64,000 bases of DNA from Clostridium_F caseinilyticum. GTDB taxonomy: Bacteria > Bacillota > Clostridia > Clostridiales > Clostridiaceae. The stretch is from NCBI RefSeq assembly GCF_046127645.1, contig NZ_CP175919.1, one strand, 5' to 3'. Under the pieces are notes generated by a model that was not told where the DNA came from, did no database searches, and saw nothing but the letters and a program-made list of their open reading frames with translations. Below are positions 53,344 to 62,063 of this stretch, piece by piece; positions within the stretch are counted from its first letter, which is position 1; the number at the start of each line of letters is the position of its first letter. Position numbers and translations under genes: made by a program.

Positions 53344-53415
53344 ATAACAAAATAATAAAGTTATATAAATGCATTTAAACATAATGAGTATTTTATAATA
53401 AAGGAGCTATAAAGT

Positions 53416-53949
53416 ATGAGTGATGAAAAACAAATTAGAATAATAGAAGTGGTTCCACATAATCCAGAATGGAAAATAAAATACCAAAAAGAAGCAGACA
53501 AGATATATAACATAATGAAAGAAGAAATAGTTAAAATCCATCATATTGGCAGTACATCTATCAAGGGAATATACGCAAAACCTGTAATAGATATATTGGT
53601 AGAAGTACAAGATATTAACAATGTGGATAACTATAATAAAAAAATGAAGTCTTTAGGATATATTGCCAAATGCGAATACGGAATAAAAGGACGTAGATTT
53701 TTCCTAAAAGGATTATATCATAGAACCCACCATGTTCATATATTTGAAAAAGGCGATTCTGAAATAGAAAGGCATATAAATTTTAGAGATTATATGAGAG
53801 AACATAAAGAAGAAGCTAAACAATATGAAGAGTTAAAAAAAGAATTAGCTTTAGAATTTAGATATGATATAGATTCCTATTGTGAAGGAAAGGATAGCTT
53901 TATTAAAAAAATAGATGAAAAAGCTAAATTGTGGGCAGAGGAAAAATAA
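53416..53949 (+). CDS. GrpB-family (UPF0157) nucleotidyltransferase-fold protein
   Basis: A 177-residue protein. IEVVPHNPEWKIKYQKEADKI, the HHIGSTSIKGIYAKPVIDILVEV nucleotidyltransferase-like GST...D.L core (~residues 42-64), and RTHHVHIFEKGD are hallmarks of GrpB. Its reaction is not established. AAGGAG lies before the ATG. Last gene before cbiD in this unrelated block. Confidence 0.9.
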   Translation: MSDEKQIRIIEVVPHNPEWKIKYQKEADKIYNIMKEEIVKIHHIGSTSIKGIYAKPVIDILVEVQDINNVDNYNKKMKSLGYIAKCEYGIKGRRFFLKGLYHRTHHVHIFEKGDSEIERHINFRDYMREHKEEAKQYEELKKELALEFRYDIDSYCEGKDSFIKKIDEKAKLWAEEK

Positions 53950-54022
53950 GAATGTAGAATGTTTTTTCAGCGAAAAGAAAAAAGTAACTCATAACACTAA
54001 CAAAATATAATTTGGAGGATTT

Positions 54023-55102
54023 ATGCTGGATTTATATGTAAATTGTGATGGAAAAAAATTAAGATGCGGATATACTACTGGTTCCTGTGCAGCTGCAGCG
54101 GCTAAGGCAGCTGCTATAACTCTTTTTTATAATAAAAAATTGAAAGAAATGAATATAGATACTCCTAAGGGAATAGAAATCACTATTCCCATTGAAAAAA
54201 TAGTACAAGATGATAATTTTGTAGAATGTGCAGTTATAAAAGATGGTGGGGATGATGTGGACATAACCCACGGTATAGAAATATGGGCTAGGGCAGAAAA
54301 AAAATCTAGTGGATATACTCTAAAAGGTGGAAAAGGTGTTGGAGTAGTTTGTGGTGATGGATTATATGTAAAAAAGGGAGAACCAGCAATAAATCCAGTA
54401 CCACGCTCCATGATACAAAAAGAGGTAACATCAGTAATACCAAAGGATTCTGGCATAGAAATAACTATATTTGTCCCTAAAGGAGAAGAGATAGCCAAAA
54501 AAACTTTTAATCCAAGATTAAATATTCTAGGAGGCATATCCATATTAGGAACTACAGGAATAGTGATGCCTATGTCCGAAGATGCTTTAAAAGCCTCTAT
54601 AGAATTAGAGATAAATCAAAAGACTTGCCATAATGAAAAAGAACTAATACTTTTATTCGGTAATATGGGAGAAAAAATGGCTAAAGAGCTTAATTTAAAT
54701 AAAGATAACATGGTTATAATGTCCAACTATGTAGGGTTTGCTCTTAATTGTTGTATGGCAAGAAAATTAGACAAAGTAACCATAGTAGGTCATATAGGAA
54801 AAATATCTAAAATAGCTTCAGGATGTTTTAATACCCATAGTAGAATATGTGATACTAGACTAGAAACATTAGCTTTAGAATTAGCACTTATGGGATATGA
54901 CAAAGATTTAGTAACTAAAATATATAACCAAAAAACCACAGAGGGTGCGGTCAATTTATTAGGAGAAGGTTACGAGAAACTCTATAAAAATTTAGGAGAA
55001 AAAATAATAAGAAAAATAGAGCAATATGCCTATGATTCTATAAAAGCAGATATTGTAATGTATTCCATGGAAAAAGGGGTACTGTATTCTTCTATAGAAT
55101 AA
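54023..55102 (+). CDS. cbiD: Cobalt-precorrin-5B C1-methyltransferase
   Basis: A 359-residue enzyme that methylates C-1 in the anaerobic pathway. LRCGYTTGSCAAAAAKAA (~residues 13-30) is the signature, followed by KDGGDDVDITHG, NILGGISILGTTGIVMPMSEDA and HIGKISKIASGCFNTHS. CbiD marks the early-cobalt (anaerobic) route. GGAGG precedes the ATG. It reopens the cobalamin genes after a 5.6-kb block of unrelated genes. Confidence 0.95.
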   Translation: MLDLYVNCDGKKLRCGYTTGSCAAAAAKAAAITLFYNKKLKEMNIDTPKGIEITIPIEKIVQDDNFVECAVIKDGGDDVDITHGIEIWARAEKKSSGYTLKGGKGVGVVCGDGLYVKKGEPAINPVPRSMIQKEVTSVIPKDSGIEITIFVPKGEEIAKKTFNPRLNILGGISILGTTGIVMPMSEDALKASIELEINQKTCHNEKELILLFGNMGEKMAKELNLNKDNMVIMSNYVGFALNCCMARKLDKVTIVGHIGKISKIASGCFNTHSRICDTRLETLALELALMGYDKDLVTKIYNQKTTEGAVNLLGEGYEKLYKNLGEKIIRKIEQYAYDSIKADIVMYSMEKGVLYSSIE

Positions 55103-55325
55103 GCAAAGGCAGTCGGGCATTAGTTTTTAGTAGATATTTACTTAATTAAGCCAATGAAAATTATAGATTTATTGAGGCAATTATTTAGGTTTTATGTGGA
55201 GGTAATATATTTTTAGTTTTTATATGATGAAAGATAATAACAGTAATTAGGTGCATAAAAACCTAGAAATTTTTATAAAAAACTATTTACCGCTCAATAT
55301 TCAGTATGAAAAAGAGGGGGCTAAA

Positions 55326-55991
55326 ATGATTATTAAACAGGAGAATTTACAACAGTTTAAAAAGGTTTATATAGTAGGATTAGGACCAGGACACAAAGAT
55401 TATATGCTTTACGGTTCCATAAATAATTTAGAAAAAGTGGATATAATAATAGGATTTAAAAGAGCTATAGAAAGTTTAGATTTTATAAAGAATAATAAAA
55501 AAATAGTAAATAAATTAAGTGAAATATTAGATTATATAAAAGAAAATAAGGATAAAAACATATCTATAGTAGCCTCAGGAGATCCTTGTTTTTATGGTAT
55601 AAGCAATTATATTAAAAATAATTATGAAGGCAAAATAGAGGTAATTTCTGGCATAAGTTCTTACCAATATATGATGGCAAAAATTAATGAAAGTTGGCAA
55701 AACAGTTTTTTAGGAAGTCTTCATGGTAGAGAAGAGGAATTTATAGAAAAAGTTAAAAGCTATGAAAAATCTATTTGGCTTACAGACAAAAACAATAGTC
55801 CAGATAAATTATGTAAAAGGTTAGTAGAAAATAACATAGAAGCAGAGGTAATAGTAGGAGAAAACTTATCTTATAAGGATGAAAGGATAATTAAAGGAAC
55901 CTCACAAGAATTAGAAAATATGAGATTTTCAGATTTAACAGTGGTGTATATAAGAGTTAATTCTGAAATGAATGTTTCAGATTTAATATAA
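55326..55991 (+). CDS. cbiE: Cobalt-precorrin-7 C5-methyltransferase CbiE
   Basis: A 221-residue SAM-dependent tetrapyrrole methylase. VYIVGLGPGHKDYMLYGSI (~residues 14-32), ASGDPCFYGIS and GISSYQYMMAKINESW are the family motifs. CbiE methylates C-5. ATG 55326 is chosen because GAGGGGG lies just upstream; the longer frame from 55251 has none. Its partner cbiT is separated by a small membrane gene. Confidence 0.92.
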   Translation: MIIKQENLQQFKKVYIVGLGPGHKDYMLYGSINNLEKVDIIIGFKRAIESLDFIKNNKKIVNKLSEILDYIKENKDKNISIVASGDPCFYGISNYIKNNYEGKIEVISGISSYQYMMAKINESWQNSFLGSLHGREEEFIEKVKSYEKSIWLTDKNNSPDKLCKRLVENNIEAEVIVGENLSYKDERIIKGTSQELENMRFSDLTVVYIRVNSEMNVSDLI

Positions 55992-56067
55992 GATGTGCAA
56001 ATTCCTTATTTAGATCACGGATGAGAGAATATAGATGAGGAAGATTTATATTAGGGAGATGAATAAT

Positions 56068-56373
56068 ATGCACAAAATATTAGGAAGTATAATGATGCTA
56101 CTTGGTGGAGTAATCCTTATTATTTTTAGCTTTTATAATAATCATAAGGAAACAATGAAAATAGTTAATAAAGATAATAATAGGTTAAAAAAATACCTTA
56201 AATATAAAAAATTATTAAATTTAATAGTGGGATTTTGCTTTGTTGTATTAGGGACAGTTTCAATTTTAAATATATATAATGGTAATTTAATTTGGATTAT
56301 AAGTTTAATTATTCTATTTTGTGATAGAGTAATAGAATTTATAATTAACAAAAAGTATGAGGAAATAAGTTAA
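56068..56373 (+). CDS. Small two- to three-helix membrane protein
   Basis: A 101-residue protein with hydrophobic segments at ~5-22, ~50-66 and ~72-88 separated by a basic loop (KIVNKDNNRLKKYLKYKK). No family recognised. ATG 56068 lies 9 nt after AGGGAG; the ATG at 56059 touches that site. It lies between cbiE and cbiT, an unusual place for an unrelated gene. Confidence 0.62.
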   Translation: MHKILGSIMMLLGGVILIIFSFYNNHKETMKIVNKDNNRLKKYLKYKKLLNLIVGFCFVVLGTVSILNIYNGNLIWIISLIILFCDRVIEFIINKKYEEIS

Positions 56374-56432
56374 TATGTAATATTCTTATATTATAAAGTA
56401 GATTTCAAAACTACAAAAATAGGGGGAAGGCA

Positions 56433-57008
56433 ATGAAATATATAAAAGACGAAGAATTTATAAGGGGAAGTTGTCCTATGACTAAAGAGGACATAAGAAT
56501 TCTATCCATAGCGAAGATGGATTTAGATGAAAACTCGAAGGTTTTAGATGTGGGAGCAGGAACAGGCAGTATAAGTATACAAGCAGCTACAATATGTGCA
56601 AGCGGAAATGTCACATCTATAGAAAAAGATAAAGAAGCTTTAAATATTATAAAACAAAATAAAGAAAAATTTAATTGTAAAAATCTAAATATAATAGAAG
56701 GAGAGGCTTTAGAAGTAGAAAAAGATATAAAAGATAGTTTTAACAGCATATTTATAGGCGGTAGTGGAGGAGATTTAGAAGAAATAATAAAAATTTATTC
56801 CCAAAAGCTTTTAAATAATGGCACAATGGTTTTAAATTTTATAACTATTAATAATTTATATACAGCTTTAGAAACATTGAAAAAATTGAATTATAAAACA
56901 GAATGTATCCAAGTTTCTATAAGCAAATCTAAAGGCAAATCAAATATGCTTATGGCTAACAATCCCATATTTATAATAACAGCTACTAAAAATGGAGGGG
57001 ATTTATAA
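56433..57008 (+). CDS. cbiT: Cobalt-precorrin-6B C15-methyltransferase (decarboxylating) CbiT
   Basis: A 191-residue class I SAM methyltransferase that methylates C-15 and decarboxylates the acetate at C-12. GSCPMTKEDIRILSIAKM (~residues 11-28), the SAM loop VLDVGAGTGSISIQAA (~38-53) and IFIGGSGGDLEEI are typical. GGGGAAGG precedes the ATG. Its stop overlaps the next start by one base. Confidence 0.94.
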   Translation: MKYIKDEEFIRGSCPMTKEDIRILSIAKMDLDENSKVLDVGAGTGSISIQAATICASGNVTSIEKDKEALNIIKQNKEKFNCKNLNIIEGEALEVEKDIKDSFNSIFIGGSGGDLEEIIKIYSQKLLNNGTMVLNFITINNLYTALETLKKLNYKTECIQVSISKSKGKSNMLMANNPIFIITATKNGGDL

Positions 57009-57439
57009 TGAGTAAGGGGAAAAAACTTATACTTGCAGGTGTGGTTATATGTTTACTAAGTGTTATTGGAATATATAAATATTTAGATACCAATTATAAA
57101 AATGATTTTACAATAAGTGATGTTAAGTGGGATGGAGAAACAAGATGGTGGACGGAGAATTCTGGTGGTAATGAATATAATATTAAATTTAAGCACTTTA
57201 ATGGAAAAGGTATAAAGAAAATAACTTCTAATAAATCTAATTATGATATAAAAATTAATAGTAAAATTGAATCAGGAGATTTAAATATAAAGATATATGA
57301 TAGTGAAAAAACATTATTTAATAAAAATGGCACATTAGATGAAACTATAAGAATCTCTAATATTGATAATAAAGATGTTAAAATTGAAATTACAGGTAAA
57401 GAAGCTAAAGGCGGCTATTTTAAACTTGAAGTAATGTAA
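57008..57439 (+). CDS. Secreted or anchored protein of unknown function
   Basis: A 143-residue protein. Residues ~5-22 (KLILAGVVICLLSVIGIY) form a signal anchor. The rest is a hydrophilic beta-rich domain (GDLNIKIYDSEKTLFNKNG, DVKIEITGKEAKGGYFKLEVM) like a small extracellular beta sandwich. Its start overlaps the cbiT stop (TAATG) with GGAGGGG inside cbiT, so it is translated with cbiT, though no link to cobalamin is apparent. Confidence 0.7.
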   Translation: MSKGKKLILAGVVICLLSVIGIYKYLDTNYKNDFTISDVKWDGETRWWTENSGGNEYNIKFKHFNGKGIKKITSNKSNYDIKINSKIESGDLNIKIYDSEKTLFNKNGTLDETIRISNIDNKDVKIEITGKEAKGGYFKLEVM

Positions 57440-57677
57440 TTTTTAAAACTCTTACAACTAAGTGAGATACTAACTTGATTTAGAAGAAATAAGATCAGAT
57501 TGTTCAATTAAACAAAAAGGTACTACACTTATAGTAGTATGAATTATGATATTATTTGAAATTATTTTTAGCTTATTGTTAATAGTTGAGTTAAAAAGGT
57601 TTCCTAAACATAATGAATAATAGCAGTTAATTACAGTAAAATATTATAATATATATTTTAAGAAAGGACTTTGATTA

Positions 57678-58292
57678 ATGAGATATACTAAAAAAATGCC
57701 TTGTACAGATAAAGAATTAAGTAAAAAATTAATATCACAAGGATGGACAAAGTTAAAGGAACCAAACAATTTAGCAATAGCAATTTTAATGTCTATACCT
57801 TTTATGATAATAAATGCACTTATATCTATATTTATTTCATATCATTTATTTAATCCTTTAAAAGAGTTTTTAATTAGTGAGAAAGGATTTAAACTTCAAT
57901 TTACAATAAAGCCATCTATATTTGTATATATTATTATAATATTTTTATTTATGACAATACATGAATTTATTCATGCTTTTTTAATACCTAATGTACTGAA
58001 ATCAGATAAAACATACTGGGGCATTAATGCTTTTTGTGGATTCGTTTTTACTACTGAAAAAATTAAAAAGGTAAGATTTATAATCATTTCTATTATGCCA
58101 TTTATTTTGTTATCAATTATATTACCATTTATTTTGAACATATTAGGATGGCTAAATTGGTTTACTGTTTTGCTATGTTTAATAAATTCAATGGGTTCCT
58201 CTGTGGATTTATTAAATATTTATTTAGTGGCAATTCAAGTTCCAAAAGGATCGTGTATTGTAAATAATGGTTTTGAAACATATTTTAGTTAA
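57678..58292 (+). CDS. DUF3267 family membrane protein, zincin-like
   Basis: A 204-residue protein with four to five hydrophobic helices. MTIHEFIHAFLIP (~residues 94-106) contains the HExxH zinc-peptidase motif inside a membrane segment, the hallmark of DUF3267. A third zinc ligand cannot be assigned. AAGGA precedes the ATG. Peptidase activity is inferred from the motif. Confidence 0.78.
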   Translation: MRYTKKMPCTDKELSKKLISQGWTKLKEPNNLAIAILMSIPFMIINALISIFISYHLFNPLKEFLISEKGFKLQFTIKPSIFVYIIIIFLFMTIHEFIHAFLIPNVLKSDKTYWGINAFCGFVFTTEKIKKVRFIIISIMPFILLSIILPFILNILGWLNWFTVLLCLINSMGSSVDLLNIYLVAIQVPKGSCIVNNGFETYFS

Positions 58293-58295
58293 TTT

Positions 58296-58440
58296 TATAA
58301 ATATAAAAGTCTCCTACTTAGGAAATGGAAATAGCAATAAACTTTATTTTAGAGTGGAAGATTATGATAGAATAATAGAAATTTTAAGTAGAAATTTATT
58401 TAACAATTTAATTAATATTGACTATGATTTGAATAATTAA
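58296..58440 (+). pseudogene. Possible C-terminal gene remnant
   Basis: An open frame without a start codon reads KVSYLGNGNSNKLYFRVEDY, then DRIIEILSRNLFNN, and ends at TAA. The composition is protein-like, but no family is recognised. It may be the tail of a lost gene. Confidence 0.3.
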
Positions 58441-58510
58441 TATTAAAGCATGTAAAATAAGCAGTAATAGTAATTTTATATCAATTATTTAATATTTAAG
58501 GGAGGAATTA

Positions 58511-58855
58511 ATGTTGAAATCAAAATCATGGATATTATGGGGTATTGGTGCAATTGGTCTTATAGCTGTAGGGATAATGAGGTTTATTGATAAGAAATAT
58601 TTAAATGGAGGTATTTTCATAGCTTTGGGAGTTTTATATATTGTATTTAGCATAATTAACTATAAATTTGCTACTAAAGTTAATGAAACTACACTATCTG
58701 ATGAAGAATTAGAAAATATAAATAATGAACTAAGAGAGCTAATTAAGGAAGATAAATCCATTGAAGCAATTAAAAAATACAGAACAGCTACTGGAGCAGA
58801 TTTAATTCAAGCTAAAGAATATGTGGATTCTTTAATGAAAGAAGAAACAAAATAG
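58511..58855 (+). CDS. Membrane protein with ribosomal L7/L12-like C-terminal domain
   Basis: A 114-residue protein. Two hydrophobic helices (~7-22 and ~29-46) are followed by EDKSIEAIKKYRTATGADLIQAKEYVDSLMK (~77-107), which matches the fold motif of the L7/L12 C-terminal domain (KI.VIK.(V)RE.TG.GL..AK..VE). Such membrane versions are known in Firmicutes but have no assigned job. GGGAGG precedes the ATG. Confidence 0.75.
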   Translation: MLKSKSWILWGIGAIGLIAVGIMRFIDKKYLNGGIFIALGVLYIVFSIINYKFATKVNETTLSDEELENINNELRELIKEDKSIEAIKKYRTATGADLIQAKEYVDSLMKEETK

Positions 58856-58903
58856 ATAAATAATAAAAATTATTTTAAATGTTATAGGTTAAGGGGTTAA
58901 AAG

Positions 58904-59620
58904 ATGAAAGATATACATAATAATATAGAATTTCAAAATAGAGATTCAAATAAAAAATATGGAACCCTATATGGAATTGGAGTAGGTCCAGGAAATGAAG
59001 ATTTATTAACTATAAGAGCTGTAAAGATTTTAGAGAGTTGTGATGTAGTTATAGCTCCAACAGCAAGAGAAGATGGAGAAAGCATAGCTTTAAATACAGC
59101 AAAGAATTTTATAAATACTAAAGCAGAAATACATCTAAAATATTTTCCTATGAAAAAAGAAAAGGAATCAGAGATATATGAAAACTATAGATTTATGGAA
59201 AAACTATTATCAGAGGGTAAAAATGTAGTTTTTCTTACTATAGGAGATCCGTTTGTATATAGTACTTATATATATTTATTAGAATATATGAAAAATCATA
59301 ATCTAAATATAGAAACAGTGCCAGGTATAACTTCTTTTTGTGCAGCAGCAAGCTTAGTTGGACAAACTTTAGTTATAGGGGAAGAACCTCTTTTAATATT
59401 GCCGGGAAATAGATTAGATTCTATAAGAGATGAAAAATATTTAGTAATAATGAAATATTATAAAAATGTAGAACAAGTCTTAGATAAGCTAGAAGAAAAT
59501 GGCTTTAAATATGTATGTGTAAAAAGAGCCTATAGAGAAGGGCAAGAAATATTAAGAACAAGAGAAGAAATCATAAATTCTAAAGATTATATGTCCATAA
59601 TACTAGCAAGCAAAGAATAA
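58904..59620 (+). CDS. cbiL: Cobalt-precorrin-2 C20-methyltransferase
   Basis: A 238-residue SAM-dependent tetrapyrrole methylase. GTLYGIGVGPGNEDLLTIRAVKIL (~residues 20-43), VVFLTIGDPFVYSTYIYLL and ETVPGITSFCAAASLVGQTL are the CobI/CbiL signatures. It adds the C-20 methyl to cobalt-factor II or cobalt-precorrin-2. The ~18 residues before the domain (DIHNNIEFQNRDSNKK) are extra compared with most relatives. Its ribosome site is weak (AAGGGG). Confidence 0.94.
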   Translation: MKDIHNNIEFQNRDSNKKYGTLYGIGVGPGNEDLLTIRAVKILESCDVVIAPTAREDGESIALNTAKNFINTKAEIHLKYFPMKKEKESEIYENYRFMEKLLSEGKNVVFLTIGDPFVYSTYIYLLEYMKNHNLNIETVPGITSFCAAASLVGQTLVIGEEPLLILPGNRLDSIRDEKYLVIMKYYKNVEQVLDKLEENGFKYVCVKRAYREGQEILRTREEIINSKDYMSIILASKE

Positions 59621-59746
59621 AAACGTATTTATAAATTATAAAATTATTACATTTTGTATTTATGGAATAACTATAAAGTTCAATATAGAAGATGCATATA
59701 AAAATCAGTTAAAAAGTTAGAAAAAAAGAAATTTGGAGGGTATGTA

Positions 59747-60511
59747 GTGAAAAGTAAAGTATATTTTATAGGAGCAGGTCCAGGAAATCCAGATTTAATA
59801 ACAGTAAAGGGAAGAGATATTTTAAGTAAAGCAGATGTAGTTATATATGCAGGTTCTTTAGTAAGTAAAGAACATTTAGATTACTGTAAAAAAGATGTAG
59901 AAGTGTATAATTCAGCGTCAATGACTTTAGATGAAGTTATAGAAGTTACAAAAAAGGCTAATGAAAAAAATAAATCTATAGTAAGATTACATACAGGAGA
60001 TCCATCTATATATGGAGCTATAAAGGAGCAAATGGATGAATTAGATAAATTAAACATATGCTATGAGGTAGTACCAGGAGTGAGTTCCTTTGCAGCAGCT
60101 GCAGCAGCTATCAAAAAAGAATTTACACTACCAGGAGTAAGTCAAACAGTAATACTTACAAGAGTAGAAGGAAGAACACCAGTACCGGAAAAAGAAGATT
60201 TGGAAGTTTTAGCAGGTAGAGGAGCATCTATGGCACTATTTTTATCAGTAGGTATGATTGATAAAGTAGTTACAAAACTAAGAAATGGTTACGGAAGAAA
60301 TGTCCCAATAGCAGTAATTCAAAGGGCTACTTGGCAGGATGAAAAAGTAGTGATAGGAACTTTAGATGATATATCTAAAAAAGTTAAGGATGCTAATATA
60401 ACTAAAACAGCTCAAATATTAGTAGGAGATTTTATAGATTGCAAATATGATAAAAGTCTACTATATGATGAAAAATTTACTCATGAATTTAGACAAGGAA
60501 TCAAAAAGTAA
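59747..60511 (+). CDS. cbiF: Cobalt-precorrin-4 C11-methyltransferase
   Basis: A 254-residue SAM-dependent tetrapyrrole methylase. VYFIGAGPGNPDLITVKGRDIL (~residues 4-25), YAGSLVSKEHL, LHTGDPSIYGAIKEQMD and VPGVSSFAAAAAAIKKEFTLPGVSQTVILTR are typical of CobM/CbiF. The start is GTG, with GGAGGG ~7 nt before it. Methylates C-11. Confidence 0.95.
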   Translation: MKSKVYFIGAGPGNPDLITVKGRDILSKADVVIYAGSLVSKEHLDYCKKDVEVYNSASMTLDEVIEVTKKANEKNKSIVRLHTGDPSIYGAIKEQMDELDKLNICYEVVPGVSSFAAAAAAIKKEFTLPGVSQTVILTRVEGRTPVPEKEDLEVLAGRGASMALFLSVGMIDKVVTKLRNGYGRNVPIAVIQRATWQDEKVVIGTLDDISKKVKDANITKTAQILVGDFIDCKYDKSLLYDEKFTHEFRQGIKK

Positions 60512-60593
60512 TATTCTTAAATAAATTTATTCCTATTTATAAATTGTTTGTCTAAGTTAGAAAGTCGAAGATTTAGTTAGAATAATGTAAGGA

Positions 60594-62063
60594 TTGATTA
60601 GTCAATTAAAGATTAAGTTTAAATATAAGAATGATATAAAGATAGGAGGTGGAAATGTTATAGTTAACACTGATATCTTCAAAAGCAATGAAGTAGAAAA
60701 ACAAGAAGAAAAAATAAAAATATCTATAATTAATGTAACTAAAATAGGAAATTATATAGCCTACAAAATTAAAGAGAATATAGATGCAGATTTATTTTCA
60801 AATTATGCTACAAAAAACTTAGGAAATAATCAAGATAATCTTCAAAATGAATATTTTCCTTTAAAAAATAAAGGTTCATATTTATTAGATAGTGAAAATT
60901 ATATTAAAAAACAAGATTCAAATTTATCACATAGCAATGAATATATTGAGAAAGTGAGTTCAAATTTACCATATAATAAAGAACGTACTAGCCAAGAAAA
61001 TTTTAATTTATTAAATGGTCATGAAAATATTAAAGAAGAAGACTTGAATTTATTAGATGGCAATGAAATTATTAAAAAAGAAGATTTGAGTTTATTAACT
61101 AGCCAGAATTACATTAAAACAGAAAATTTTAATTTTAAAAAAATAGTAGAGAAATCTTTTAAAGAGTATGATGCCGTAATATTCATAAGTTCTACAGGTA
61201 TAGCAGTACGAGCTATTGCACCATTTATACAAAGTAAGGATAAAGATCCAGCAGTTATTGTAATAGATAGCACAGGTAAGTATGTTATAAGTCTTTTAAG
61301 TGGACATCTAGGTGGAGCCAATAAATTAACAGAAAAGATAGCTAAAATTATAGGGGCAGAGCCTATAATAACCACAGCTACGGACAATTTAAATATTAAA
61401 GCACCAGATATAATAGCAAAAGAAAATAATTTAGTAATAGAAGATTTGAAAAAGGCAAAGAATATAGCCGCATTACTTGTAAATGGAGAAAAAGTAGCTT
61501 TTATAGATGATGAAAAATTAATAGATTTCCCCAAAGGTTATGTTAACAATAGTGAAGATGCTGAAGGAGTAGTTATTGTAACAAACAAATTACATATAAA
61601 TCCAATATGTGAGTATACACAACTAAAAATAAAACATGAAGATTTTAAAAAGCAAAGATTAAATAATAAGTGCATTTTAAAATTAATAAGAAAAAATATA
61701 GTTTTAGGTATTGGTTGTAGAAAAAATTATGATGAAAATACTATGAAAGAAAATGTAATAAGGGTTTTAAAAAAAGAAAATATAGATTTAAAAAGCATAA
61801 ATTCTATAGTTTCCGTGGAAATAAAAAAAGATGAAAAAGCAATAAATGAACTTTCAAGCTTTTTAGAATGTCCATTTATAACTTATAGTATAGATGAAAT
61901 AAAAAAAATAGAACATAAATTTAAAAGTAGTGATTTTGTAAGAAAAACTATAGGTATAGGTTCAGTATGTGAACCCTCTATAGAATTGAAGGGTGCAACT
62001 ATCATTAAAGAAAAACAAAAATTAAATGGTATGACTTTAGCTATAGGAAAACTATCTATGTGA
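60594..62063 (+). CDS. cbiG: Cobalt-precorrin-5A hydrolase with in-frame tandem repeat insert
   Basis: A 489-residue frame for CbiG, which opens the delta-lactone and releases acetaldehyde. The conserved parts are ISIINVTKIGNYIAYKIKENIDADL, the STGIAVRAIAPFIQSKDKDPAVIVID core (~200-225), GHLGGANKLTEKIA and the C-terminal LGIGCRKN domain. Residues 98-181 are an insert of six imperfect 14-residue repeats. The start is unclear: the only canonical in-frame codon is TTG 60594 with no proper site, while a strong AGGAGG (60646-60651) leads to ATG 60656 in another frame, which stops after two codons. Confidence 0.85.
   Translation: MISQLKIKFKYKNDIKIGGGNVIVNTDIFKSNEVEKQEEKIKISIINVTKIGNYIAYKIKENIDADLFSNYATKNLGNNQDNLQNEYFPLKNKGSYLLDSENYIKKQDSNLSHSNEYIEKVSSNLPYNKERTSQENFNLLNGHENIKEEDLNLLDGNEIIKKEDLSLLTSQNYIKTENFNFKKIVEKSFKEYDAVIFISSTGIAVRAIAPFIQSKDKDPAVIVIDSTGKYVISLLSGHLGGANKLTEKIAKIIGAEPIITTATDNLNIKAPDIIAKENNLVIEDLKKAKNIAALLVNGEKVAFIDDEKLIDFPKGYVNNSEDAEGVVIVTNKLHINPICEYTQLKIKHEDFKKQRLNNKCILKLIRKNIVLGIGCRKNYDENTMKENVIRVLKKENIDLKSINSIVSVEIKKDEKAINELSSFLECPFITYSIDEIKKIEHKFKSSDFVRKTIGIGSVCEPSIELKGATIIKEKQKLNGMTLAIGKLSM
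60885..61136 (+). repeat. Six imperfect 42-bp repeats inside cbiG
   Basis: Six consecutive 14-codon units: LDSENYIKKQDSNL, SHSNEYIEKVSSNL, PYNKERTSQENFNL, LNGHENIKEEDLNL, LDGNEIIKKEDLSL, LTSQNYIKTENFNF. The pattern is x-x-x-N/x-E-x-I-K-x-x-D/N-x-N-L. Frame is kept because 42 is a multiple of three. Confidence 0.85.

Noticed and set aside
46686..53949. Genomic island or prophage with integrase
   Set aside because: No integrase, recombinase, attachment repeats or phage structural genes are visible; the block is only a mix of single genes.
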